Assembly (NCBI GenBank): GCA_002706265.1
Contig: PAKU01000037.1
Location: 157,732 to 221,731 of the forward strand
Direction of reading: 5' to 3'
Length of the DNA stretch: 64,000 nt
DNA from: Polycyclovorans sp.
GTDB lineage: Bacteria > Pseudomonadota > Gammaproteobacteria > Nevskiales > Nevskiaceae
In this document: positions 28,406 to 36,622 of the stretch, piece after piece
Layout: each line of letters opens with the position of its first letter
Numbering within the stretch: the stretch's first letter is position 1
The notes under the pieces: generated by a model
Told to the model about the DNA's origin: nothing
Seen by the model: only the letters and a program-made list of their open reading frames with translations
The model's database searches: none
Made by a program: the position numbers and the translations under genes

Positions 28406-29866
28406 ATGGCTCTCGACTGGCAGCACTACCCCGCCGACCTCACGTATGACGAGTTGTTTGCAGCCGACGGCAAGCCGCGCGCCGCCGCGGCTGCCCTGAT
28501 CACTTACCTGCAGGGCAAAACGCAGGATGAACTGGAACAACACCGCATCGCCGCCGAGTTGGCGATTCGCGTCATGGGCATCAGCTTCACGGTGTATACC
28601 GAAGGGCAGAACGTCGACCGGGCCTGGCCCTTCGATGTCATTCCCCGGGTCATTGATTCACGCGAATGGGCGCACACGGCAGAAGGACTGCGGCAGAGGG
28701 CGCGGGCGCTCAACCACTTCATCGCCGACATCTACGCCGATCAACGCATCCTCAAGGCCGGCGTGGTGCCCCCCGAAGTGCTGGCCGACTCGGTGAACTT
28801 CAGGCCGCAGTGCGTCGGCCATCGCCCACCGGGCGACCTGTGGGCGCACATCTGCGGCTCCGACCTGGTCCGCGACGACAGCGGCACGCTGTACGTGCTC
28901 GAAGACAATCTGCGGGTACCCAGCGGCGTGTCGTACATGGTCGAAAACCGCATGATCAGCAAACGGGTGTTCCCGGAGCTGTTCAAGGCCATCAACATTC
29001 TGCCGGTCGATGACTACGCCACCCAGTTGTTCGAAACGCTGGCCGATCTGAGCCCGCGCCAGGGTGACGACCCCACCATCGTCCTGTTGACGCCCGGCAT
29101 CTACAACAGCGCCTACTTCGAGCACGCCTGGCTGGCGCAGCAAATGGGCATCGAGCTGGTGGTGGGGCCCGATCTCTACGTGGACACTGATGACTGCCTG
29201 TACATGAGAACAGTACAAGGCGCCACCCGCGTGGATGTCGTGTATCGGCGGGTGGATGACCTGTTCATCGACCCCGAGGTATTCCGCGAAGATTCCATGC
29301 TCGGCGTCCACGGCCTGATGCGCGCCTGGCTGAAGGGCAATGTCGCCATCGCCAACGCGCCCGGGGCCGGCGTGGCCGACGACAAGGTGATCTACAGCTA
29401 CGTGCCCGACATGATCAAGTACTACCTGGGCGAAGAAGCCAAATTGCCCAACGTGCCGAGCTTTCGCTGCATGAACCGCAAGGAATGCGACCACGTGCTG
29501 GCCAACCTCGACTCGCTGGTGGTCAAGCCGGCCAATGAATCGGGGGGCTACGGCATGTTGATCGGCCCGCGCGCCACCGCTGAAGAACGCACGCAGTTCG
29601 CCGAGCTGATTCGCGCCAATCCCCGCAATTACATGGCCCAGCCCACACTGTCTTTATCAACAGCGCCCATCCTCATGGCCGATGGCAGCGTCGAGCCCCG
29701 CCACCTCGATCTGAGACCCTTCATCCTCTCCCGCGCCGGTCACGAAGAAGTGACGATGGGCGGCCTGACCCGCGTCGCCATGGTGCGCGGATCGCTGGTG
29801 GTCAACTCCAGCCAGGGCGGTGGCGCGAAGGACACCTGGGTGGTCGACACTGGGGGGAAGGCCTGA
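28406..29866 (+). CDS. Circularly permuted ATP-grasp protein (type 2, DUF404/DUF407 family)
   Basis: The 486-residue protein belongs to the circularly permuted ATP-grasp family. ATP-grasp enzymes activate a carboxylate as acyl phosphate and ligate it to an amine, so a peptide or amide ligase activity is expected from the fold. Recognisable pieces are FDVIPRVIDSREW, RPQCVGHRPPGDLW, YVLEDNLRVPSGVSYMVENR, and the ATP-binding VVKPANESGGYGMLIGP at about residue 370. LDLRPFILS and TRVAMVRGSLVVNSSQGGG follow. It overlaps the alpha-E gene by one base (TGATG), so the two are co-translated. The substrate is unknown for the family. Anbu lies convergently downstream. Confidence 0.93.
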   Translation: MALDWQHYPADLTYDELFAADGKPRAAAAALITYLQGKTQDELEQHRIAAELAIRVMGISFTVYTEGQNVDRAWPFDVIPRVIDSREWAHTAEGLRQRARALNHFIADIYADQRILKAGVVPPEVLADSVNFRPQCVGHRPPGDLWAHICGSDLVRDDSGTLYVLEDNLRVPSGVSYMVENRMISKRVFPELFKAINILPVDDYATQLFETLADLSPRQGDDPTIVLLTPGIYNSAYFEHAWLAQQMGIELVVGPDLYVDTDDCLYMRTVQGATRVDVVYRRVDDLFIDPEVFREDSMLGVHGLMRAWLKGNVAIANAPGAGVADDKVIYSYVPDMIKYYLGEEAKLPNVPSFRCMNRKECDHVLANLDSLVVKPANESGGYGMLIGPRATAEERTQFAELIRANPRNYMAQPTLSLSTAPILMADGSVEPRHLDLRPFILSRAGHEEVTMGGLTRVAMVRGSLVVNSSQGGGAKDTWVVDTGGKA

Positions 29867-30795
29867 TGCTCTCACGCGTGGCTGATGATCTTTACTGGTT
29901 CGCGCGCTACCTGCGCCGCGCCGAAAACACCGCCCGGCTGGTCAGTGCCCACGGCCACTTTCTGCTCGATCTTCCGCGCGAAGTCGAAGTGGGCTGGGGC
30001 CCCATCGTGGCGGTCACCGGCAAGCCCCTGCTCGAGATCGAACTCGAAGCCGACGGCGGCGAGCACGCCGCCATCGAGCGGCTGGTGGTCGATTTAACCT
30101 CGCCGGTTTCGGCCTTCTACTGCATCCACCACGCGCGCGGACTGCTGCGGACCCTGCGTGATCGCGTGCCGCGCGATGTGTGGGAGCGGCTCAACGGTCT
30201 GCATTACCGGTTGCAGATCGAAGGCTCATCGGCGCACAACCGCCTGTCCCGCCAGCGCGTGCTCGACCGAGTCATCGACGGCTGCATGTCGATCAACGGG
30301 CTGCTGAACACCGCCATGAGCCGGGACTTGGCGCATCGGTTTCTGAGTCTCGGGCAGTCCATCGAGCAGGCCGACATGACCAGCCGCATCATCGACGTGC
30401 GGTCCAGTCCGCTGCTCGACATCGACGACGCCACCGCGCCAAGCCCGTTCCGCAACAGCCAGTGGATGGCGGTGCTGCACAGCCTCTCGGCCTATCACAT
30501 GTATCGGCGCTATGGCCGCGGGCGCATTACCGGGACGCGGGTGTTGCGTTTCCTGCTGCAAAACCCAGACTTCCCGCGCAGCATGTCGTTCTGCCTCAAG
30601 GTGGCCCGCGCCGAGCTGCGTGCCCTGCCGATCAACGACGTGCCGCTACGCCACTGCGAGCGCCTGCTGGGCCGAATTCAGGACCTGGATCCGCTGGCGC
30701 TGGTCACCGGCAAGCTGCATCAAGTGATGAACGACCTTCAGGCCGGACTGGCAGACCTCGACGTGTCGTTGACCCACCACTACTTCAAGGGCTGA
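29866..30795 (+). CDS. Alpha-E domain protein (DUF403)
   Basis: The 309-residue all-helical protein opens with MLSRVADDLYWFARYLRRAENTA (conserved core LYWFARYLRRAENTAR), the hallmark of the alpha-E family. Other conserved parts are SVSAFYCIHHARG-like SAFYCIHHARGLLRTLRD, FLSLGQSIEQADMTSRIID near residue 165, and NPDFPRSMSFCLKVARAEL near residue 230. No enzyme activity is known; the family almost always accompanies the permuted ATP-grasp protein and often a transglutaminase-like protease and Anbu. Here the transglutaminase-like gene is absent. The one-base overlap with the ATP-grasp gene implies a fixed stoichiometry. Confidence 0.93.
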   Translation: MLSRVADDLYWFARYLRRAENTARLVSAHGHFLLDLPREVEVGWGPIVAVTGKPLLEIELEADGGEHAAIERLVVDLTSPVSAFYCIHHARGLLRTLRDRVPRDVWERLNGLHYRLQIEGSSAHNRLSRQRVLDRVIDGCMSINGLLNTAMSRDLAHRFLSLGQSIEQADMTSRIIDVRSSPLLDIDDATAPSPFRNSQWMAVLHSLSAYHMYRRYGRGRITGTRVLRFLLQNPDFPRSMSFCLKVARAELRALPINDVPLRHCERLLGRIQDLDPLALVTGKLHQVMNDLQAGLADLDVSLTHHYFKG

Positions 30796-30841
30796 GGCGC
30801 GCCGGCTCAGAAACGGCGTGCGCCTGAGGGCAGGCCGCGCT

Positions 30842-31666
30842 TCAGTTCTCGAAGCGCGGCGGCAGCAGCGGCGCAATGATCTGCTGCTGCTGTTGCGGCT
30901 GGGCCATGGTCGGCACCCCTGGCGGCGGCGCCAGGCCGCCCTCCCACTCAAACTTCGGGAGAATGCCGAAGACCTGCTCCAACTGCTCGCCCCAGGCGCG
31001 CTTGAGCTGCGCGTAGAAAGGCGTGTCGAGGTCGAGTCGCAGCCGATGCCCCAAGCGCAGGGCGTCGCGACGGATGATTGCCACGTCCAACGGCGGCCCC
31101 ACGGTGAGGTTCGACTTCATCGTCGAATCCAGGCTCACCAGCGCGCAACGGGCCGCGTCTTCAAGCTGCGTCGTCGGGCGGATGATGCGGTCGAGGATGG
31201 GCTTGCCGTATTTGTGCTCGCCGATCTGCAGATAGGGCGTCTCGGGGCTTGCCGAAATGCAGTTGCCTTCGGGGTAGATCAGGTACAGGGCCGGCGCTTC
31301 ACCCAGAATCTGCCCGCCCAGAATCACCGTGCTGCGAAAATCACTCGTGGCGGGATTGCCCTGCGCCGCCTCGCGCTGCGCCTTCACCGACACCTGGCCC
31401 ACGTATTCGGCCACGTCGAACATGTGAAACAGCGTCTTCAGCGAGTTGCGGCCGTCCACGGCGTTCCAGTCGCGCTCCAACTGCACCAAGATGGCTTGGG
31501 TGGTCGCCAGATTGCCGGCCGACAGCATCACGAAACAGCGTTCACCCGGCACCTCGAAATGATGCATCTTGTTGTACGTGCGCACGTCGTCCAGCCCCGC
31601 GCTGGTGCGCGTGTCAGCCGCGAAGACCAATCCGTCGTTGACGCGGATGGCAAGGCAGTAGGTCAT
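30842..31666 (-). CDS. Anbu, proteasome-like peptidase
   Basis: The 274-residue protein starts MTYCLAIRVNDGLVFAADTRTS, so removal of Met would expose the Thr nucleophile, as in Anbu and HslV without a propeptide. The beta-subunit fold is supported by FVMLSAGNLATTQAILVQLERD and VILGGQILGEAPALYLIYPEGN. A lysine equivalent to Lys33 is in YNKMHHFE. The C-terminal tail is extended and glutamine rich (MAQPQQQQQII). Anbu is thought to be a proteasome relative of unknown physiological substrate. It converges on the alpha-E gene with 46 bases between the stops, instead of lying in the same operon as it usually does. Confidence 0.93.
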   Translation of the reverse strand: MTYCLAIRVNDGLVFAADTRTSAGLDDVRTYNKMHHFEVPGERCFVMLSAGNLATTQAILVQLERDWNAVDGRNSLKTLFHMFDVAEYVGQVSVKAQREAAQGNPATSDFRSTVILGGQILGEAPALYLIYPEGNCISASPETPYLQIGEHKYGKPILDRIIRPTTQLEDAARCALVSLDSTMKSNLTVGPPLDVAIIRRDALRLGHRLRLDLDTPFYAQLKRAWGEQLEQVFGILPKFEWEGGLAPPPGVPTMAQPQQQQQIIAPLLPPRFEN

Positions 31667-31844
31667 TTAGAAGGTCTCGAAACTGGCCACGTTCAGGTTC
31701 GTTAGCATACGCTGTGCCACCCTGTTTGATGCCGAGTACGTCGGTTGAAATACACCGCTTGCTCCCCTACCCTCAGGCGCCTTACTGGCCTGCAGACTGA
31801 TTTAGCCAGCTATTTCGCCCGCACTGATCAAGAGAGTTCATGTC

Positions 31845-32420
31845 ATGGCTTTGACCCTTCCCGAATTACCCTATGCCCTCGACGCTCTGGCGCCGCACAT
31901 GTCCAAGGAGACCTTGGAGTACCACTACGGCAAACATCACAAAGCCTACGTGGACAACGGCAACAAACTGATTGCCGGCACCGAGTTTGAAAACGCCAGC
32001 CTTGAAGACATCGTCAAGAAGTCCAGCGGCAAGATCTTCAACAACGCCGCCCAGGTGTGGAACCACACCTTTTTCTGGAACGGCCTGTCGCCCAAGCCGA
32101 CCACCCCCAGCAAAGCCGTCACTGACGCATTGGTGAAGGCCTTTGGCGGCCTTGAAGATTTCAAGAAGCAGTTCACCGAATCGGCCATTGGCAACTTCGG
32201 CTCCGGCTGGACCTGGCTGGTGAAGGATGCCGACGGCAGCCTCGCCATCGTCAACACCGCCAACGCCGGCAACCCGATGACCGACGGCAAGACGCCGCTG
32301 CTGACCTGCGACGTGTGGGAACACGCCTACTACGTCGACTACCGCAACGCCCGCCCGACCTACCTCGAGCATTACTGGGCACTGGTCAACTGGGAGTTCG
32401 TCGAGAAGAATCTCGGCTGA
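31845..32420 (+). CDS. sodB: Iron superoxide dismutase
   Basis: SodB dismutates superoxide in the cytoplasm. The protein has 191 residues. Metal ligands are visible: His in YHYGKHHKAY, His in QVWNHTFFWNGL, and Asp and His in DVWEHAYYVDYRN. The Gln in NAAQVWNH, in place of Gly, is the usual marker of the iron form. The ATG at 31845 has AAGAGAG about 8 bases upstream. A strong terminator follows, so it is probably a single-gene unit; the 178 bases upstream should contain divergent promoters for sodB and Anbu. Confidence 0.97.
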   Translation: MALTLPELPYALDALAPHMSKETLEYHYGKHHKAYVDNGNKLIAGTEFENASLEDIVKKSSGKIFNNAAQVWNHTFFWNGLSPKPTTPSKAVTDALVKAFGGLEDFKKQFTESAIGNFGSGWTWLVKDADGSLAIVNTANAGNPMTDGKTPLLTCDVWEHAYYVDYRNARPTYLEHYWALVNWEFVEKNLG

Positions 32421-32440
32421 TCGGCGACAATGTCGGTCTC

Positions 32441-32468
32441 AAGGCCGCGCTCAGGCGCGGCCTTTTTC
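32441..32468 (+). terminator. Rho-independent terminator after sodB
   Basis: A perfect 10-base-pair stem (AAGGCCGCGC and its complement) with loop TCAG at 32451-32454 is followed by a T-run that continues from the stem (CCTTTTTCATTT). It starts 20 bases after the sodB stop. Confidence 0.92.
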
Positions 32469-32498
32469 ATTTCTTCCGATAAATGAGCTGCGGCCAAC

Positions 32499-33401
32499 AT
32501 GACCCGCCACCTGTTGAAGCTGTCGAACCTGAGCCCGGACGAGCTGCGCCAGATCCTGCGCCGCGCCGCGGCACTCAAGGCCTCACCGCCACTTGCCGCA
32601 CGGCCCTTTGCCGGCCGCACCCTGGCCATGATTTTCACCAAGAACTCGACCCGCACCCGGGTCAGCTTCGAGTCGGGCATGGCCAAATTTGGCGGTCACG
32701 CGCTGTTCCTCCAGGCCGGGAACACCCAGATTGGCCGCGACGAACCCCTGGCGGACACCGCGCGCGTGCTGTCGCGCATGTGTGACGCCATCATGATCCG
32801 CAACGACTCGCAGGCCGACCAGGTGGAACTCGCACGTCTTTCGCGCGTCCCGGTCATCAACGGCCTGTCCGAACTGCACCACCCCTGCCAGCTGCTCGCC
32901 GACCTGCAGACCTGGATCGAGCATCGCGGTGACCCGCGGGGGCGCACCGTGGCCTGGGTGGGAGACGGCAACAACGTCTGCCACTCGTGGATCGAAGCGG
33001 CCCGGCTGCTGGACTTCACCCTGCGCATTGCCTGCCCGGTGGGCTTTGGCCCCGACCCCTCGGTGGTGCGCGAGACCGGCGGGCCGGTTGAACTGGTTGG
33101 CAGTGCCGAAGCGGCCGCCCGCGACGCCGACCTGGTGGTCACCGACACCTGGACCAGCATGGGGCAGGAAGCCGAGACCCAACGCCGCCTCAAGGCCTTC
33201 GCCGCCTACCAGGTCGATGGCAACCTGATGCTGAAGGCCCGGCGCGACGCCCTGTTCATGCACTGCCTGCCCGCCCATCGCGGCGAAGAAGTCAGCGCCG
33301 AGGTCATCGACGGTCCGCAGTCGGTGGTCTGGGACGAGGCCGAAAATCGGCTCTGGGCGCAGATGGCCCTGCTCGAATGGCTGTGGGCACAGGACGCATG
33401 A
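32499..33401 (+). CDS. argF: Ornithine carbamoyltransferase
   Basis: ArgF transfers the carbamoyl group from carbamoyl phosphate to ornithine to make citrulline in arginine synthesis. It has 300 residues. The carbamoyl-phosphate motif is FTKNSTRTRVSFE at about residue 48, with HHPCQLLADLQTW near 128. The ornithine-binding part is TDTWTSMGQEAE and the catalytic-loop motif MHCLPAHRGEEV. The stop overlaps the nadC ATG by four bases (ATGA), an unusual pairing of arginine and NAD genes that implies co-expression. Confidence 0.97.
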   Translation: MTRHLLKLSNLSPDELRQILRRAAALKASPPLAARPFAGRTLAMIFTKNSTRTRVSFESGMAKFGGHALFLQAGNTQIGRDEPLADTARVLSRMCDAIMIRNDSQADQVELARLSRVPVINGLSELHHPCQLLADLQTWIEHRGDPRGRTVAWVGDGNNVCHSWIEAARLLDFTLRIACPVGFGPDPSVVRETGGPVELVGSAEAAARDADLVVTDTWTSMGQEAETQRRLKAFAAYQVDGNLMLKARRDALFMHCLPAHRGEEVSAEVIDGPQSVVWDEAENRLWAQMALLEWLWAQDA

Positions 33402-34258
33402 CCACCCTCTGGCTGCCCGACTACGTCAACGATCTTGACACCGTTGTGGCCCGCGCCATCGACGAAGACCAAGGCCGGCAAGACTGGACCGCGCTGCTCA
33501 CCGACAACGCGCCGGCACGCGCCCAGGTCATCAGTCGCGAGTCGGCCGTGGTCTGCGGACGCGCCTGGGTCGACGCCACCTTTCGCCATCTGTCCGCGGC
33601 GGTCAGCGTGGAATGGGCCGTTGAAGACGGTGACGACGTGTCGCCCGACACCGTGCTGTTCACGCTCGCAGGCCCGGCGCGAGCGCTGTTGACCGGCGAG
33701 CGCACGGCGCTGAATTTTCTGCAGACGCTGTCGGGAACGGCGACCCGCACGCGCGCGTTCGTCAACGCGGTGCGCGGCACCGAGGCGCACATTGTCGACA
33801 CCCGCAAAACCTTGCCCGGCCTGCGGACCGCGCAAAAATATGCGGTGCGCTGCGGCGGCGGTCACAACCATCGCATCGGCCTGTTCGACGGCATCCTGAT
33901 CAAGGAAAACCACATTCGGGCGGCCAACGGCATCGCCAATGCCATTGCCGCCGCGCGTGCGCTTGACGCCGACGTGCCGCTGATGACCGAGGCCGAGAAT
34001 CTGGACGAAGCGCACATGGCGCTGGCCCACGATGTCGATGTGTTGCTGGTTGACGATTTTTCGCTTGCCGACCTGCGCACCGCAGTCGAACTGACGCGCC
34101 AGCACCGCGCCGCCGGCGGCAGCACGCTGCTCGAATACAGTGGTGGCGCGCGCCTCGACAATGTGCGCGAGATCGCCGAAACCGGGGTTGACCGCATCTC
34201 CATCGGCAGCCTCACCAAGCACGTGCAGGCCGTCGACCTGTCGATGCGGTTTCTCTGA
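33398..34258 (+). CDS. nadC: Nicotinate-nucleotide pyrophosphorylase (carboxylating)
   Basis: NadC converts quinolinate and PRPP to nicotinate mononucleotide, completing with NadA and NadB the de novo entry to NAD. From ATG 33398 it has 286 residues. Diagnostic segments are GERTALNFLQTLSGTATRT near residue 105, VDTRKTLPGLRTAQKYAVRCGGG (core DTRKTLPGLR), NHRIGLFDGILIKENHI, and SGGARLDNVREIAETGVDRIS. The start is fixed by the ATGA overlap with argF and by the family N-terminus. It converges on ubiI with 25 bases between the stops and no obvious terminator. Confidence 0.97.
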   Translation: MTTLWLPDYVNDLDTVVARAIDEDQGRQDWTALLTDNAPARAQVISRESAVVCGRAWVDATFRHLSAAVSVEWAVEDGDDVSPDTVLFTLAGPARALLTGERTALNFLQTLSGTATRTRAFVNAVRGTEAHIVDTRKTLPGLRTAQKYAVRCGGGHNHRIGLFDGILIKENHIRAANGIANAIAAARALDADVPLMTEAENLDEAHMALAHDVDVLLVDDFSLADLRTAVELTRQHRAAGGSTLLEYSGGARLDNVREIAETGVDRISIGSLTKHVQAVDLSMRFL

Positions 34259-34283
34259 GACCGGTCAGGCCGGCTCGCCGCAC

Positions 34284-35438
34284 TCAGTTCTGCGTCAACC
34301 CCATGGCCCGGCGAATCAGCAGGGCCTTGACCGGCGTCAGTTGATTGACCCAACGCAGGCCTTGGTCCAACACGTCCGAAAGACCGGGAATACCCGGCGC
34401 AAAGCCGCGTGACAGGGCGTCGGTCAGCGCAATCATTTCGGCATTGGCGGCGCGGCGGGCCCGCTGGTAGCGGGCGAGCACGCGCGGCTGGGTCCAGTCG
34501 CGGCCGGCATCGCGGGCCTGGCGCAACACGCTCACCAGTTCCAGCGCGTCCCCAAGGCCCAGATTCACGCCCTGCCCCGCCAAGGGATGCACAGTGTGCG
34601 CGGCATCGCCAACCAGCACGATGCGCCCCGCCACATAGGCCTCGGCATGCTGGGCGCTGAGCGGAAACAGGCGCCGCGGGCTGCACACATCAAGTGCGCC
34701 CAATTCGCCGCCGAAGGCCGCCGTCAGGGCTGCGCCGAATGCAGCATCGTCCAGCGCCGCCAGCGCATCGGCTTCGGGCGTCGACCAGACCAGAGAATAG
34801 TGGCCGCCCTGTCGCGGCAGCAGGGCCACGACCGAATCGGGCAGAAAACGCTGCCAACAGGTTTGTGCGTGCGGCTGCCCGGCGCGAATGTCGGCCACCA
34901 GACCGCGCGCCGGGTACGACCAGGCGTGCACGTCGATGCCGGCGCGCGCGCGCATCGGCGAGCGGGCGCCGTCGCAGGCCACCACCAGCTGGCTGCGCAC
35001 CACCCGCCCGTCGTCCAGCATCAGGCTGAGGCCGTCGTCGTGATGGGTCAGGTCAACGACGCTGGCACCGCTCCAGCAGCGATGCGTGGGCAACGCGGCC
35101 CACAGGGCCTGGCGCAGCACCGACTCCGGCGCGATCCAGCCCAGGGCCGGGGCCCGCGCTTCGGCGGCAGTGAAGCGCAGCGCGCCGGCCCGCTCGGCGT
35201 GCCACACCTGCATGTCGGTGAAGACCTGATGGGCGGGATCATCGAGCACCCCTGCCGGCAAGGCCTGTGCCGCGCCGGGCGCGATGGCGTACATGCGCAG
35301 GTCGTGCGCATCGGCCACCGGCGACGGCCCCTGTTCGATCACGCCCACGTCAAACCCGGCCGCGGTCAGCGCCTGCGCGGCGGCAAGCCCGACCACGCCG
35401 CCCCCGACCACGGTGATGGGCCAGCGCTGCAGGCTCAT
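34284..35438 (-). CDS. ubiI: FAD-dependent ubiquinone hydroxylase, UbiI/VisC type
   Basis: The 384-residue flavoprotein belongs to the UbiH/UbiF/UbiI/Coq6 family that hydroxylates the ubiquinone ring. It begins MSLQRWPITVVGGGVVGLAA with the FAD Rossmann motif. It has VVACDGARSPMRARAGI, the DG motif, near residue 150, and RIVLVGDAAHTVHPLAGQGVNLGLGD, the second FAD motif (core GDAAHTVHPLAGQG). The C5-hydroxylase identity (UbiI) is inferred from the position after ubiH in ygfB-pepP-ubiH-ubiI, as in E. coli; sequence alone does not separate UbiI from UbiF. It overlaps ubiH by four bases (ATGA). Confidence 0.88.
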   Translation of the reverse strand: MSLQRWPITVVGGGVVGLAAAQALTAAGFDVGVIEQGPSPVADAHDLRMYAIAPGAAQALPAGVLDDPAHQVFTDMQVWHAERAGALRFTAAEARAPALGWIAPESVLRQALWAALPTHRCWSGASVVDLTHHDDGLSLMLDDGRVVRSQLVVACDGARSPMRARAGIDVHAWSYPARGLVADIRAGQPHAQTCWQRFLPDSVVALLPRQGGHYSLVWSTPEADALAALDDAAFGAALTAAFGGELGALDVCSPRRLFPLSAQHAEAYVAGRIVLVGDAAHTVHPLAGQGVNLGLGDALELVSVLRQARDAGRDWTQPRVLARYQRARRAANAEMIALTDALSRGFAPGIPGLSDVLDQGLRWVNQLTPVKALLIRRAMGLTQN

Positions 35439-36622
35439 GCCTGCCGCCCGTAACCGAGGTTCTGCCACATCACCTCGCGTTTGAGACCCGGCAGCAGGTT
35501 GAGCCCGAGCAGGCCCAGATGCCGGGCGCTGGCCAGCCCCGGCCAGCGGTTGGAGAACAGCCCGACCAGTGAATGGGTAAAGCCGGCGGTGCGCTCCGCG
35601 TCCTGCGTCCGGGCGGCGGCGTAGCGGGCCGGCACGTCGGCCCACTGCGCCAGCGGACAGACCTGCAGCAGCTCGGCCAGGGCGGCGACATCGCGCAGCC
35701 CCAGATTGAAGCCCTGCGCCGCTACCGGGTGCAGCGCATGCGCCGCGTTGCCGACGAACATCGTCGATGGCGCGCTGAGGCGGGTGCTGACCGTGCGCAA
35801 CAGCGGGTAACACTGGCGCCGCCCCAGGGCGGTCCACTGCCCCAGGCGCCCGCCAAAGCAGGCCGCGGCTTCGGCAAGAAACACCTCATCGGCCAGGGCC
35901 ATGGCGCGCTCGGCGGCGGCGGTTGGCAGGGTCCAGATCAGCGAGCAGGCATCGCCCGGCTTGGGCAGCACGGCGATCGGGCCGTCGGGCGTGAAGCGCT
36001 CGTAGGCCACGCCGGCACGCGGCCGTTGCACGCGGATGGCGGTGACGATGGCCGACTGCCGATAGTCGTGCAGCTCGGCCGCAATGTTCAAGGCACGCCG
36101 CACGGCGGACTGCGCGCCATCGGCGGCGGCGAGCAGTCGCGCGTGCACGGTCTGGCCGTCCGCCAGGCGCAATTCCACACCCTGGTCAGATGCCGTCACC
36201 GCCGTGACCGCTGCCGGTGCCCGGATCTGCACGCCTTCAGCCTGCTGCGCCGCCTGCCAGACCGTCTGGCCGATGTGCCGCAGCGGCAGGTTGTGGCCCA
36301 GCGCCTCCAGCCCGGCCTCGGCGGCGGTGAACTGCGCCATGCCGAAACGGCCACGCTCCGAAATGTGCGTGGCGGTAATGGCAACGGCCTCGGCCTGCAC
36401 ACGCGGCCATAAACCCAGCTGCTGAACAATGTGCTGGCTGCGCGCGTTCAGGGCGATACAGCGTTCGTCCCATTGCGGCGCGATGGCCGGGGGCTGCGCC
36501 GCCTCGATCAGCAACACCCGGAATCCCTTGCCGGACAGCGCCACCGCCAGACTGGCACCCACCAGCCCGCCGCCGACGATGGCCAGGTCGACATCAGGCG
36601 TTGCCCTCGGCGTGGTGCTCAT
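35435..36622 (-). CDS. ubiH: 2-octaprenyl-6-methoxyphenol hydroxylase
   Basis: UbiH introduces the C1 hydroxyl of the ubiquinone ring. The protein has 395 residues with the N-terminal FAD motif VDLAIVGGGLVGASLAVAL, the DG motif LLAAADGAQSAVRRAL, and TMFVGNAAHALHPVAAQGFNLGLRD (core GNAAHALHPVAAQG) near residue 290. It lies between pepP and the second hydroxylase, each with four-base overlaps, the classical gammaproteobacterial arrangement. The assignment of UbiH rather than a paralogue rests on this order and the NAAHALHP variant typical of UbiH. Confidence 0.92.
   Translation of the reverse strand: MSTTPRATPDVDLAIVGGGLVGASLAVALSGKGFRVLLIEAAQPPAIAPQWDERCIALNARSQHIVQQLGLWPRVQAEAVAITATHISERGRFGMAQFTAAEAGLEALGHNLPLRHIGQTVWQAAQQAEGVQIRAPAAVTAVTASDQGVELRLADGQTVHARLLAAADGAQSAVRRALNIAAELHDYRQSAIVTAIRVQRPRAGVAYERFTPDGPIAVLPKPGDACSLIWTLPTAAAERAMALADEVFLAEAAACFGGRLGQWTALGRRQCYPLLRTVSTRLSAPSTMFVGNAAHALHPVAAQGFNLGLRDVAALAELLQVCPLAQWADVPARYAAARTQDAERTAGFTHSLVGLFSNRWPGLASARHLGLLGLNLLPGLKREVMWQNLGYGRQA

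Noticed and set aside
28263..28499. Small plus-strand open frame before the ATP-grasp gene
   Set aside because: It overlaps the ATP-grasp start in another frame and its sequence has no similarity to any family I know.
30796..30841. Hairpin GGCGCGCCG / CGGCGTGCGCC between alpha-E and Anbu stops as a bidirectional terminator
   Set aside because: The stem is interrupted and neither side has a T-run; too weak to call.
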